A stretch of DNA of 64,000 nucleotides from Liolophura sinensis (Eukaryota > Mollusca > Polyplacophora > Chitonida > Chitonidae), in assembly GCF_032854445.1 (NCBI RefSeq), contig NC_088303.1:29987265-30051264 (forward strand), in the 5' to 3' direction. The translations under genes and the position numbers were made by a program. Under the pieces are notes generated by a model. The model was not told where the DNA came from and searched no databases. It saw nothing but the letters and a program-made list of their open reading frames with translations. Positions 23,716 to 34,914 of the stretch are shown one piece after another (positions within the stretch are counted from its first letter, which is position 1; the number at the start of each line of letters is the position of its first letter).

Positions 23716-24164
23716 ATCCATAGATATGCAAAACATTTTATTGCATTGTTATTGATTCCATCAAGCCTGCCCACTCTCTTCAATGGAGGAAAAACGAAAT
23801 TGAAAAATTATAAAAGTTTTTGATATTCACACAGGAACTTTTTTTCTGATAAATATGAAAGAAATTAAGTCAGAAATGGCATGTGTATTCTTAACCGTGG
23901 AATGTAATAGCAGCTGCCCCTCAAAAAAGAAAAAAGAAAAAAAGAAAAACAAACAGAAATTAAAACATTTATCTTTAAAGGAAATCCTGAAATATGAAAA
24001 ACCGGAAAGTAAATATTAATCAGGAAGATAGGCCTACCCACTTGTGCATCATCAAATTTGCAAATGCACTGACGGTCGTGGAGTGCAAGTCATGGCGCGG
24101 CGAACATGTGCATTTAAAATTATTATTACATAATAAATTTAAGTGACTATACAATATGCAGAGT

Positions 24165-24245
24165 AAAAGCAGACCACCGATGACAGTGTGATAGTTTGCA
24201 AATGGTCACATGTAACAGGTGAAACCCGGACTTTTACTTGTCTAT
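24165..24245 (-). repeat. dispersed repeat family D, partial
   Basis: The reverse complement carries GGTTTCACCTGTTACATGTG, then CCATTTGCAAACTATCACAC and TGTCATCGG, matching the left half of the copy at 15865. Confidence 0.6.
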
Positions 24246-25789
24246 TTACCTCCATTAGGGTTTTATTATAAAACTGTTCGTGTAAATACTTAAACGTTGT
24301 GGCTACTTAAACGTTCATATAGGCTTATCAACGATGAACGGCTTTTAATATGAAACTATTTACCAGGAGTTGAATGACAATATTATAAGCTCACGCGTAC
24401 AGAGAAGTGTATCACTAATATTCCCAGTCTGCATGCATGTGTACAGTTTCAAAATTACAGCGTCACTTAAACACCTTATGAAAATACACAACAGGTTTCT
24501 TGATGAAAACATGAAGCACTACAAATAAAAATATGTATGAATATAAATAATATTGATATTGTTAATCGTCAGACATTTTGTAGTAATTACCCCCCGATTT
24601 ATTCCTGGTGAAAGATGAATTCAAATTTAAGTTACGTTATAAATACTTTTAACCTGGCTTACACATTTCGGATCTACTTCCTTTACATTGTTAAATAATT
24701 TAAAAGTAATGTAAGATTTCGCATGGATGGCACCAGCCTACATTATTTATTATTCTGTGAGTAATCAGGCATTACATTATTTGATGACATCATTAATCGC
24801 AACACAGCGTCAACAGCGACACAAAACCTCCAACAAGCCGTATATAGCTTAAAACACAATATGCCGTATATCCTCGTTTTACAGAAGGCGGGATAATTCG
24901 GTTTGAATAGAATTACGGCCGTATAGGTTGATGACAGGAAACACGGTCTGATTTCACGGCATGATGGTATCTATGTATACAGGAAGGATTAGACATGCGT
25001 CAAGCCCGACCCTAGTGCTCTCTGGCATTCCTCACCATCTGGAATGAAGCTTAGGTAATCAATAACGTACGATGATAGCATCGATAAGGGTGTAACATCC
25101 TCCACCTTAGCGCGTGTCCCCCGCTGCGGAGGTTCATTATACCCACGTGGTAGCAGGTACTTTCCGTTCTAAGTGGTCACTGAATTCTGTCTAACTAGCT
25201 TCCGGGTTGCACGCTTGCTTACATGTGTCTCCCAGACGCTCAAAATTGTCCTTCAGCTGGCAGTAACCCGCCCTTTTGTCCTCTTTTGAACTTATCTTGT
25301 TTAGCCTATGGAAAGCGGATGGGATTAAGCTACACCCGTGCTTCGTATAGAATTTTGAAAGTTCCACAAATTTATAAAGGCTATACTGAAAATTTTTGGC
25401 AAAAAATCCACACTCTCCAAGCGAAAAAATGTCTGTATTTACCAAAAGCAGCAGGTATTATATTGCCTTTCAGTAAATACCCGACTAGTGCTTGTGCCAT
25501 TTTTGATGTTAACATGAGTTAAAAATTTGAAAAGAATTATAATGGCGATTTTGAACGGAACCACCGGCAGTGACGAGGCTGATATTTTGTGAAAGGTAAT
25601 TACTTTGGCTATTTTAAAATAACATCAAAAATGCGCTGATCGATGTTTTGAATAGCATATATAGTCTATCATAAAAAAATGATGATAATAGTTATCACAA
25701 AAGAAGAGAGTGGCTGCACATGTACACGGACTTTCTAACCTACTTGGGTTCGAGCAAAAAACCTCGTGCCTTTCACGAATGCTTCACTC
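24246..25789. other. no gene recognised
   Basis: Overlapping opposite-strand open frames at 25191-25522 show no domain. No RNA gene seen. Confidence 0.4.
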
Positions 25790-26000
25790 AGAGGGTCTGT
25801 TGTTTGAGTGAATGTATTCTGTTATTAAAACATAGCCATAATGCTTTATTCAATATAATATCATTTAGACTAACAGAATCTTTATGTTGAATTAATAGGA
25901 TTGAATTTAACAGAATAACCTGGTGCAGTAGCAGAATACATTCTAGCATCACTCAGACAACAGACATTCTGTTAAAATTAACAAATTAATTCTTTGAGTC
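25790..26000. repeat. foldback MITE-like element, copy 1
   Basis: The left side has GGTCTGTTGTTTGAGTGAAT and the right side its inverted counterpart CATCACTCAGACAACAGAC. The interior is made of AACAGAAT-type words (TTTAACAGAATAACCTG, TGTTGAATTAATAGG). The same organisation recurs at 27011, 28474 and 61574. Confidence 0.7.
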
Positions 26001-26492
26001 TTGTTGTAACTTTTTTATGAAATTTGATATAAAAGGTCCGGTTTAATTTTTTCTGCCTTTTCAAAATTGACACAAAAAAGTTACCACCAAAACATGCCAC
26101 TGAAGAAAATCTAAAGCATGGTATAACAATCGGCAAGTCAGAAATCTATGTCCACAGAGGACACTATAGTCACTGGATAGGAACAATTTTATTGCTCGAT
26201 AAATTACGGAGTACGGTAATTTTCATAACTGGGCGAAAAACCAAGAGCTCAATTATGCTTCCACATATACTGGGACAAAAGGCTGGAGTGAGGAGGGGGG
26301 TGTAATACGCTATAAATGGCCGGTGGGTACACAATTTCATATCTAACCATAACCATTACAGGTAAATTTCCGGCCCAAGCTCTTGATTAACCTGTCACGA
26401 AATCGTATGGTAGATGCTCGAAACTTAGATTTAACTAAAATACACCGTCATGTCAACAACAGGTGTATATATATGATATGACTGTATGGAGT

Positions 26493-26990
26493 ATGGTAAA
26501 AAGTACATGTGTATATAACTGTGGTAAAAGGTGTGTGCATGGTACATACTGTTACGGTGGTAAAATATACATGTGTGTATGATATATACGGCGATAAAAC
26601 GTGTGTTCGTTTGTGCATGCATGGTATACATGGATACTGTGGTAAAACAAGTGTGTATGATATATACTGTGGTAAAACGTGTGTGTATGGTACATACTGT
26701 GGTAAAACGTGTGTGTGTGGTATGTACTGTGATAAAATGTATGTACATGGTATGTACTGTGATAAAATGTATGTGCATGGTATATACTGCGCTGAAACGA
26801 GTGCGCATAATATATACTGTGGTAAAACGAGTGTGCATGATATATACCGTGCTGAAACGAGTGTGCATGGTATATACTATTGTAATACATGTGTGCGTGG
26901 TATATTATGTGGTAAAATGTGTGTGTGTGGTACATTACGTGGTAAAAAGTATGTGCATGGAATATCCTGTGGTAAAATGTGTACTATTTT
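26493..26990. repeat. 30-bp minisatellite, about 16 copies
   Basis: Period-30 array with consensus close to GGTAAAACGTGTGTGTATGG plus TACATACTGT; variation is mostly transitions. Because 30 is divisible by three and the unit lacks stops in several frames, long open frames appear on both strands (178 codons plus; 145 and 127 minus). They encode only a reiterated 10-residue word such as CGKTCVYGTY. Nothing else supports coding. Confidence 0.93.
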
Positions 26991-27010
26991 AAAACGAGGT
27001 TTCTCATCTA

Positions 27011-27267
27011 GATACACTCAAAAGATTAATGTTAATTTTAACTGAAAGTCTGTTGTCTGAGTAATGCCAGAATCTGTTCTCTTATTTTAACAAAATATTC
27101 TGTCATATTCAACATAATTTCCTGTTAGTGTAATAGAACATTATGTGGAATTAATAGAATATGTGTGTTACATGTAAGAGAATAATCTGCTGTAATAGCA
27201 GAAGACATTCTAACATCGCTCAGACAACAGACTTTCTGTTAAATTTAACAGATTTTTTGGAGTATAC
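27011..27267. repeat. foldback MITE-like element, copy 2 (best)
   Basis: Terminal inverted repeats of about 60 bp. The left end is TACACTCAAAAGATTAATG, then GAAAGTCTGTTGTCTGAGT. The right end is ATCGCTCAGACAACAGACTT, then TTTTTTGGAGTATA. The interior has AACAAAATATTCTGTCATAT and TGTGGAATTAATAGAA. No open frame, so it would be non-autonomous. TA flanks both ends, which may be the target duplication. Confidence 0.8.
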
Positions 27268-28473
27268 ATCATATGAGAATATGTGGTACATTATATGAAG
27301 ATATACAAACATATGGAACTCGTGTCTATAACACAATATATATGTAACAATATCTATACAACTATTCAAATATTCAAATATATGTGGGTTTGTGTCAGAT
27401 TGTTACATGATATATGGAAACATGTGAAACTACACGAAACCATCTAACTGAATCATAAACGGTGTCAGGTGAGAAGTTTCTGCAGTTACAGATTTTGCTC
27501 AGCGGAACGTGTGTGGGACATCTATATAGTATCAAGCACAAGGACGGCGATTATTATAACACGTGTACAAGTATAGAGCCTACAATTACAGGCGTTACAC
27601 GGGAATTCTTATCAATCCACCATTAGCGTTACAGTTGTTACGACACACGGATTGCAATTCATGATGCAGCACGGCGGAACTCGCTGTGACGTCATGTTAC
27701 GACGGCTTCTAATGGAATTCTCGCGAACATCACGTGAAGAAAACACAAACGGATCGCGTTGGGACAGCATCTTGCGCCCATTTGGCTCAGGGATGCGCTA
27801 AATGCCTCAGTGCACTGATGGGCTAGTTACCGATGCCTTACGCCTTCCGATTACTCACTGGGGAAAACTCCTGTGATTTGGGAAACATAGTTCCGCTTTG
27901 ATCGTAGTCTCTTTATTGCCACAACTCGCACTTGGTGGACCCTGGGGATGGCATGCAGAGAAAGCAAAGACAAGATGGACAAATCGATAGTTTGTAACTT
28001 TATATATGAACATCCTTTTGATCACTGGTCGATATCTGAACCCATGGGATGATCTTCCATCGTCATTAAAAGACCGTATTTTCCCGCTGTAAACTGTTAT
28101 CAGGTCTACCCTGCGCAGTAAATAAATTCTAAAAGAACAGTTTGTTGGGAAGCCCTTGGATTTCACAAGCAAAACAATTTAGCATTACAAGGGTTTTTCA
28201 ACCTGTACCCAGATCAGCAGTCACAGTTACATTCACCAAGGTCCTGCCTGCGATTGATTTGAGTCAGTATAATGTTCTCGCCCTTGTTTTTGGTACTATC
28301 TCCCTGCAAAAGGCTCAAAACCATGATATGATGCTAGAACTGTTAATTGCATAAAGAACATTTAGGCCTATTTTATATACTGTATATCAACTCTTCTGAA
28401 AAGTAAATCGAAGCCTTAGGCTGTGAACATCCTGATTATTTATCAGCATACTAAACCAAAAATCTATTCATTT
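27268..28473. other. no gene recognised
   Basis: The minus-strand frame 27855-28172 (105 codons) has no recognised domain. Confidence 0.4.
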
Positions 28474-28690
28474 TGACAGAATATAAGTTCTAGCATCACT
28501 CAGACAACATACTTTCTGTTATTATAACACAATACATTGTCATATTTAACATCCTGTTTGTCTTTATGTTGAATTAAGAGAATATTTGAGCTATATTTAA
28601 CAAAACAACCTGCTGCAACAACTGAATACATTCTAGCATCACTCACACAAAAGACTTTCGGTAAATTTAAAAGATTACTTTTCCGAGAGA
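28474..28690. repeat. foldback MITE-like element, copy 3
   Basis: Carries two copies of TTCTAGCATCACTCAGACAA-type ends (28489 and about 28631) around TTTATGTTGAATTAAGAG and CAACCTGCTGCAACAACTGA, matching copies 1 and 2. Followed at once by a TA microsatellite. Confidence 0.7.
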
Positions 28691-28692
28691 AT

Positions 28693-28695
<3 letters not shown>

Positions 28696-28783
<88 letters not shown>
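28696..28783. repeat. TA dinucleotide microsatellite
   Basis: About 44 uninterrupted TA repeats. Confidence 0.98.
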
Positions 28784-28788
<5 letters not shown>

Positions 28789-29886
28789 GCCAATGTATAT
28801 ATGTATTTGTGAAATATTCTTAAGTAAAACACTAAGCAAATAAATAAAAAATTAAATCAATGTATAGGCCTACAATTACGCGTTTCTGAACGCTTCGCAA
28901 GAACGTTTATGATCTATGGTCGTAAAATAACACTGTCCTTATGTTCTTTACTTAATTTTATACGGGCATGGTAACTGACATTTATTGATTTGATTTATTT
29001 GATTGGAGTTTTACCAAGAATATGGTAATTAGGAAGACAGTCAAACACTACGGCCAGAGTATATGCGAGCATGCATGGACTAGACGACTCTGATCACCTT
29101 ACGATTATAGAGTAACATCCTGTTTTGTGCTGCTATAAGCAGGAGTTAAGGGGTACTTGTTCCTACTTTCCTGGAACGAGGACTTCATATTTTTGTATTT
29201 TAGCCCCAACATCCGTCTTACTTACATAACCCTCCTATACTGGCTATAGACAATCGGCTTGTTGAGGATCTGTCCCGTTCAAGTTTACATGATCGTCTCA
29301 CTTCATGCCACCCGGTGCATGCTTTGCCCTTAACGTAGGCCGCAAGACACTCTAATGACAACACTCTACCTCAGGGGTTTAATTAGATAGGGTATATACA
29401 GGAGACACGGGCCAGCGATCAAAGCACGCCTATAGTTAACCAATGACTGGGAAACAAACTAAGTAAAAGATTACGTGAAAGCCTGTACACACTGATGAAT
29501 GACTACTAAATACGCTGCATTAGCGCCGGTTGTTGTCATCGCTGATTTTGTTCAACGTCTACTTTGTCGTACGTTTGTCTAGCACTTTCATTTAAGTTAT
29601 TATCTTTTTAAGTAAAGGAAGGAAATCTCTTCACGTGTGTATGTACATATGTATGCCCACAACAGTTCATGCAATCGACTCCGTATACCTACCCGATATA
29701 TTGCCGCTGACCCACGAAAACGTACTGTTGAGTATATCAAAACACTGAGTATGCAAATTTGGCTAGAAATCTCATCAACGGGCAACATGTTGAATCCGAA
29801 TTTTCCAAAAAAAAAAAAAAAAGCCTACATTCCTCAGATTCGTACCAGTAAAAGTGATTGTGTTGAAAATGTCATATGGATGACAT
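28784..29886. other. no gene; small SINE-A tail relic
   Basis: GATTTGATTTATTTGATTGG near 28987-29010 is a SINE-A tail fragment. Nothing else recognised. Confidence 0.4.
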
Positions 29887-29898
29887 TACAAATCTTTC

Positions 29899-30175
29899 GG
29901 GGCCACCGTGGCTGGGACAGTTGGCACACCAGCGTGGCGCAATGACCCAGGAGTCTCTCACCAATGCATGCATGCGATCGCTGTGAGTGCAAATCCAGTT
30001 CATGCTGGCCTATTCCTCTCCGGTTGAAACTGGGATTCTCTTCCAGCAACCTGCGGATGGTCGTGGGTTTCCTCCGGGCTTTGTCCGGTTTCCTCCCAAC
30101 ATAATGCTGGCAGCCATTGTATGAGTGAAATACTCTTGAGTACGGCACGAAACACCAGTCAAATGGATAAATAAA
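29899..30175 (+). repeat. full-length SINE-A with 12-bp target duplication
   Basis: A tRNA-derived SINE. The head is GGCCACCGTGGCTGGGACAG with a B-box-like GAGTGCAAATCC. It is followed by ATGCTGGCCTATTCCTCTCC, AACCTGCGGATGGTCGTGGG, CTTTGTCCGGTTTCCTCCC and the conserved 3' end GAAATACTCTTGAGTACGGC, then an AAAT tail. TACAAATCTTTC occurs directly before (29887-29898) and after (30176-30187), a perfect 12-bp target-site duplication that proves retroposition. Some internal insertion near 30020-30045. Confidence 0.92.
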
Positions 30176-30250
30176 TACAAATCTTTCAATGGCCACTGCA
30201 CTATAATTTAAACAATGTTGAATGCAAGGCTATACCAGCTGGGACTAATA

Positions 30251-30510
30251 TAGTATAGCATAGCGTAGCACAGCACAGCACAGCACAGCACAGCACAGCA
30301 CAGCACAGCACAGCACAGCACAGCACAGCACAGCACAGCACAGCACAGCACAGCACAGCCTAGCCTAGCCTAGCCTAGCCTAGCCTAGCATAGCATAGCA
30401 TAGCATAGCATTGCGCCTAGCCTAGCATAGCATAGCATTGCGCATAGCATAGCATAGCATAGCATAGCATAGCATAGCATAGCATAGCATAGTATAGCAT
30501 AGCATAGCAC
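30251..30510. repeat. pentanucleotide array AGCAC/AGCCT/AGCAT
   Basis: About 260 bp of 5-bp units in three blocks. AGCAC predominates to 30360, then AGCCT, then AGCAT, with a few interruptions such as TTGCGC. The block structure suggests point variants that each expanded by slippage. Confidence 0.97.
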
Positions 30511-32470
30511 CTGTTATACTAGACAGCATATGTAACACGCATCATAGTTAGTTACTGGCACAAATTACATTTTTCAAAAAACTTGCTTCTTATTATTTAA
30601 TTATATCTTTTTAATTATAAGTCCTTATTATGTTTCTAAATAGCCGTGTAATTTTTTACTTTCGTTATATTAGGCGCAGAGAAGATTATATCCTTTGAGT
30701 ACTTAATTTAATTATTTGTTCACGTAATTTTATACAACAGGGGTTTGTTCCAGGCTTTAATTTCCAGTCCGTCCAAGATCTCCTGGGGCTCGACGACTCG
30801 GAATGAACCCTCGCACACCTGGAAAACTCCTCCTTAAAACCGCACCACATGCAGGCAGAGAAATGCCTTACCCAGAGAGCACATCTGTACTGGGGTGATT
30901 GAAAGTGACAGAGTTGGTGTTGTGTCTACATTACTCTATAACCCGACCCCCAGGTCTTGTTGATCAGTAATCGTGTTTGCCGCTCCCCCGCCCCTCCTTT
31001 ATGAGCCCCTCCCTCCCAGGTGTGGTAATTACAGATACCGGGTAGTGTGATAAGTCCACGCAATAATAGGAGGACCCAAGATCGCCGTAAGTGAATGCGC
31101 TCTCTGTGGCCCCTGTTGATATGTGTACAAAACATTGACCCGTCTGTAAACGGTTCGTTTGTGTCGATTCCAATAGCTTGTAGAATAAACACTCTACAAT
31201 GTCTCACCAAAATTTTTAGTAAAAATGTTTAAATTCACAGCTCGCGAGATTAGTGAGGGAGGCTTTGTTTTGTTCCGAGGGGGTGGGGTATAAGGTCCAT
31301 CTGAATGCATGGAAAATTATATACTAGTGTCAGGGCCACTGCAAATGAATGCAACCTTCTTAACACTATTAACAGACGGTGGAAACTGTTTTCCCGCGTA
31401 CTTTATCAACTAAGACAAAGGGTGACCCCAGTGGAGCACAAATGTACAGGTCATTTTTCTCATGGCCAGTTGTATCAGGAACGTGTGGGGGGCGGGGGAG
31501 GAACAGTTACCCCATTGATAAAGACGAACAGTTCCCAACTCTGGTGTATGATATGAACTAAATAGGGGACGGGTCAGAATGTGGCCATGTCACGTCCTCG
31601 TTATTCCACACCTGGGCTGTTCTCCATCAGGCACACTTACGCTCAGTGAAACGAACACTCGCCCGTTGTTTTTCCTGAGAATGACACGAAATTAACATTT
31701 CATTCAGAATCTATTTCATCTGCTCATTTGGCGTCATGTTTGTCTTTCCCACTGATGGTACAAAAACAGCCCCACACATAGTTTCTCAATGGAAACAGCT
31801 ATTTCTAAATCTTACTGTTTTTTGTTTTGTGCCCACCCTTACACGCACGAAAAAGCCAACGATATTTTACGAAAACAAGTCTCAATATAAAGGTAGCTTC
31901 ACTGACAGATGAGATCTGATTGAATGGATGACTGGATGAAGGATTGAGCTTTGATGTCCCATTGGCAAATACATAGCCACATCGCGGAGAGAACATGCTA
32001 CAAAAACAACCGAGTAAGACTTGGAAATTTATACATAAAACCTTATTTCCACAACTTGTTCCAATTTTATATATAAGTGCATATATATATATGTAAATTC
32101 AAATATATGTTAAGTATAAAGAAATTGTAATGTTTACACGATCTAAGCAAAAAAATAAGACTTCCAGATATTTCATAAAACACGCCCCCTATATTTACAC
32201 ACAGACCGAATTACGGTCTAAGAACATGTTCGTCTTCATGTATCAGGACAGTAAGTTATTGTAACTCCTAACTCACCCATCATACAAGCGATTCGAGTTC
32301 GATCCAAACTTTTGTCAGTTTGTGAAAAAACGTGTGTTGCAAAGGGAAGTTCATTTCGCGCCATTTGAGAAACATATAAGAGCTTCCCATGTGCATGCAT
32401 TAACGTAACACTCATCTGACTGTCATGAGTACCATGACCATTGCTACACGCATTAAGTACATGTATGCGT
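30511..32470. other. no gene recognised
   Basis: About 2 kb with only short overlapping frames (for example 30926-31210 minus, 31305-31556 plus), none with a known domain. Confidence 0.45.
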
Positions 32471-32481
32471 CGAATTGTTGA

Positions 32482-32740
32482 CTTATTTATTTATTTGATT
32501 GGTGTTTAACGCCGTACTCCATAATATTTCACTTATACGACGGCGGCCAGCATTATGGTGGGATGAAATCGGGCAGAGCCCGGGGAAAACCCACGACCAT
32601 CCGCTGGCAGATCTTCCCACTTATGGCCGGAGAGGAAGCCAGCATGAGCTGGACTTGAACTCACAACGACCGCTTTGGTGAGAGGCTCCTGGGTCATTAC
32701 GCTGCGCTAGCGCGCTAACCAACTGAGCCACGGAGACCCC
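32482..32740 (-). repeat. full-length SINE-A with 11-bp target duplication
   Basis: A minus-strand copy close to the consensus. Head GTGGCTCAGTTGGTTAGCGC, B-box GAGTTCAAGTCC, body CATGCTGGCTTCCTCTCCGG, 3' end TATTATGGAGTACGGCG, then TTAAACACCAATCAAATAAA. CGAATTGTTGA flanks both sides (32471-32481, 32741-32751). The good match between copies and the exact flanks suggest recent insertion. Confidence 0.95.
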
Positions 32741-32751
32741 CGAATTGTTGA

Positions 32752-33746
32752 AGTTAATGGTGGATGATATAATCGTGAAATGAACAGATATATCTCCTTT
32801 TAATTGTATAATTATCTTTTGAGCACATTATACTCCTTTTTAAAAACCTTTTCTTTTGCTCAAAGGTTTTTTTTTTCTTCCGGTTTCAATGTTTGTACGC
32901 ACAACGTATGCAACCACCGTTATACCTCCCGTTTATTTCTTGTTGTATAGCTGCATAGGCAGTACAGGCAGCTATTACACATATCCTTGATATATAAGCT
33001 ATGGTTGGATATAAAACTTGAATTAAGAAATAATTTACAGCTGACAATAATTTGATAGCTGTTAATTTCTCTAATAGGGCCTTACACCCTAATCTTTCAA
33101 TCATGAACTATATCCCAGGTATCCATTGTCATGTGGACCATTGTTTTAATCGTGTTTGATAATTGTTTAACCTTGCCGGATTATCGTACACATGAATGTC
33201 ATGCTGACTTGTGACAGTGGGTCTAGACGGCGCCAGTACTAATCAGGGACTTATTATTCAGTCAGTTGTTCAGTGAAAATTGGCGTGAGTGTTATGCCGT
33301 AAAAGTCAATGCGAACAAACTAAACTCAACTTTTATATCCAAACAATTCCAACTCAGTCTATTTTGACACTTGCACATGTCGACGTCGATATTTTATATC
33401 TGAGCAGTTACATTTCATTTGGGCGAATCGGCCTTAATTGTTATGTAATTACAATTTGGCACTGTTCCTGCGCGTGACACGAGCTGAAGCCGGGTCGTGT
33501 CCGGCTTTATCCTAGATCATGTCACAACACGGACAGACTGAGTCTCGACCACGTGTGCGCTCTATTGGCAAGCGCCCGCCTTAACCAGGTTTACGTTCTC
33601 ACGCCGTACGGCTGTCTCGCGAGCGGCCCGCTAGGCCGGTGTCCTGTTATGATAGTGGGTGGTGTAGCTAACTCTAGCAGGTGTTCGAGAAATAAAACTT
33701 GTCACTTGCCGGTGGACCCGCTAAAAGCAGGCCGGCGAGTTGAGCT
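32752..33746. other. no gene recognised
   Basis: AT-rich, then GC-richer from about 33480. No coding signal. Confidence 0.4.
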
Positions 33747-33754
33747 TTCCCACG
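33747..33754 (-). promoter_or_regulatory. CSL (Su(H)/RBPJ) core, reverse
   Basis: TTCCCACG, reverse complement of CGTGGGAA, a high-affinity type CSL sequence, about 1 kb upstream of HES gene A. Confidence 0.4.
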
Positions 33755-33936
33755 ACCGAGGTATAATGGTCCCCGCATTCCAATAGGGTGAACCATGTGG
33801 GCCGGTGTCGCGAGCCATCGTGCTCCAACTTTTGTGCAACGGCATGTGTGTCTAGCAAGCCTGGCTTGATTCACTCCCGACACTAGGTGTTTTTATTTGG
33901 CCTCAAGCTCGCTCAACTTCTACACTGGGCGGAGTT

Positions 33937-33944
33937 TTCCCACA
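33937..33944 (-). promoter_or_regulatory. CSL core, reverse
   Basis: TTCCCACA, reverse complement of TGTGGGAA (YGTGDGAA), about 0.8 kb upstream of HES gene A. Confidence 0.4.
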
Positions 33945-34630
33945 GAGCCTAAAATACAACATACAATATGTCCGGCGCGTGCCGATTTTCCCTCAGCATC
34001 CGGGGACCTCTTGATTGACAGGCCTTGAGAGGCGAGAAATGAACACTTATCAGAGGCTCACGAAGGGGTGCAATTAATTACTAAGTGAAGTATAAACAAA
34101 TATATGAATATATTCTTTTATGCTTACTGAATAACATATCGACAGTATCAATTGCCATTTAATACATCACACTACACTCTCCTTGTAGCCTTCACTTATA
34201 TTTCTTATACACACAAACTGGAACTCTCAATGTTAGTGTATTTTATGTTGCCAGGTATATCAGAAAAAATGTGCGTCAATTACCCTTTGTTTTTTAAGCC
34301 CATCAAATTTTATAGAAGAACCAGAATTTACTTAATAATAAAACATCCCGGGAAAGTTTGTGTGAAGACATATTACGACAATCGAGTCATATCACTCAAC
34401 CCAAACTGAGCACTGTGTACAACTCCGATCAAGTTCAACGTGGTTGTTGTTGCGTTGTTTGCATTTGAGTGTGGCAAACACAAGCCTCAAATCAGCCGGC
34501 CGCCGACCTAGCGGAGCCCCAACTCCACGTTAACGGTCTACAGCGTCCCCGTGTTCCCGGAGGGCAGATGGCCTGGGGCAGGCGAGTCAAACACGGCCGT
34601 AACCCGTCAACAGGTCACTCAACTAAACAC

Positions 34631-34763
34631 TCAGCTGCGCGCTGATTGGTCGAGAGTGCGAGTATGCGAGCGTGGGAAAGAGCTCGACAAGCTCTTCACA
34701 GACGCGTTCCAGCATGTGTGATTGTGGAATATAAATAGTTTGTGGTGGATGACAGTCAGCACA
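34631..34763 (+). promoter_or_regulatory. promoter of HES gene A (CSL, CCAAT, TATA, Inr)
   Basis: In order: TCAGCTGC at 34631-34638 (E-box, reverse GCAGCTGA), an inverted CCAAT at 34645-34649, the CSL core CGTGGGAAAG at 34671-34680, CTTCACA at 34694-34700, TATAAATA at 34730-34737, and an initiator-like GTCAGCA with A at 34758, 28 bp below the TATA box. The CSL site lies about 80 bp above the predicted start, as in known Notch-responsive HES promoters. An N-box CACAAG at 34479-34484 could serve HES autorepression. The 34644-34700 block recurs in the gene B promoter. Confidence 0.8.
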
Positions 34764-34914
34764 GTCTCGCTCTAGCCTCTGCACTGAAAACACACGGCAA
34801 CACCAGGGAGATAGATAGATACAGAGAGACTACGTTAGATTTACAACTGGAAAACCAGTATAGTGTAAATCCATATCGATATTTGAACTGTTGATCTGTA
34901 TTGGAATTGGCACA

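Noticed and set aside
26509-27045. 178-codon plus-strand open frame and its minus-strand partners
   Set aside because: It lies in a 30-bp minisatellite. The unit has no stop in several frames, and the product is a bare 10-residue repeat.
29834-30196. 120-codon minus-strand frame
   Set aside because: It is the antisense of a SINE-A copy with target duplications.
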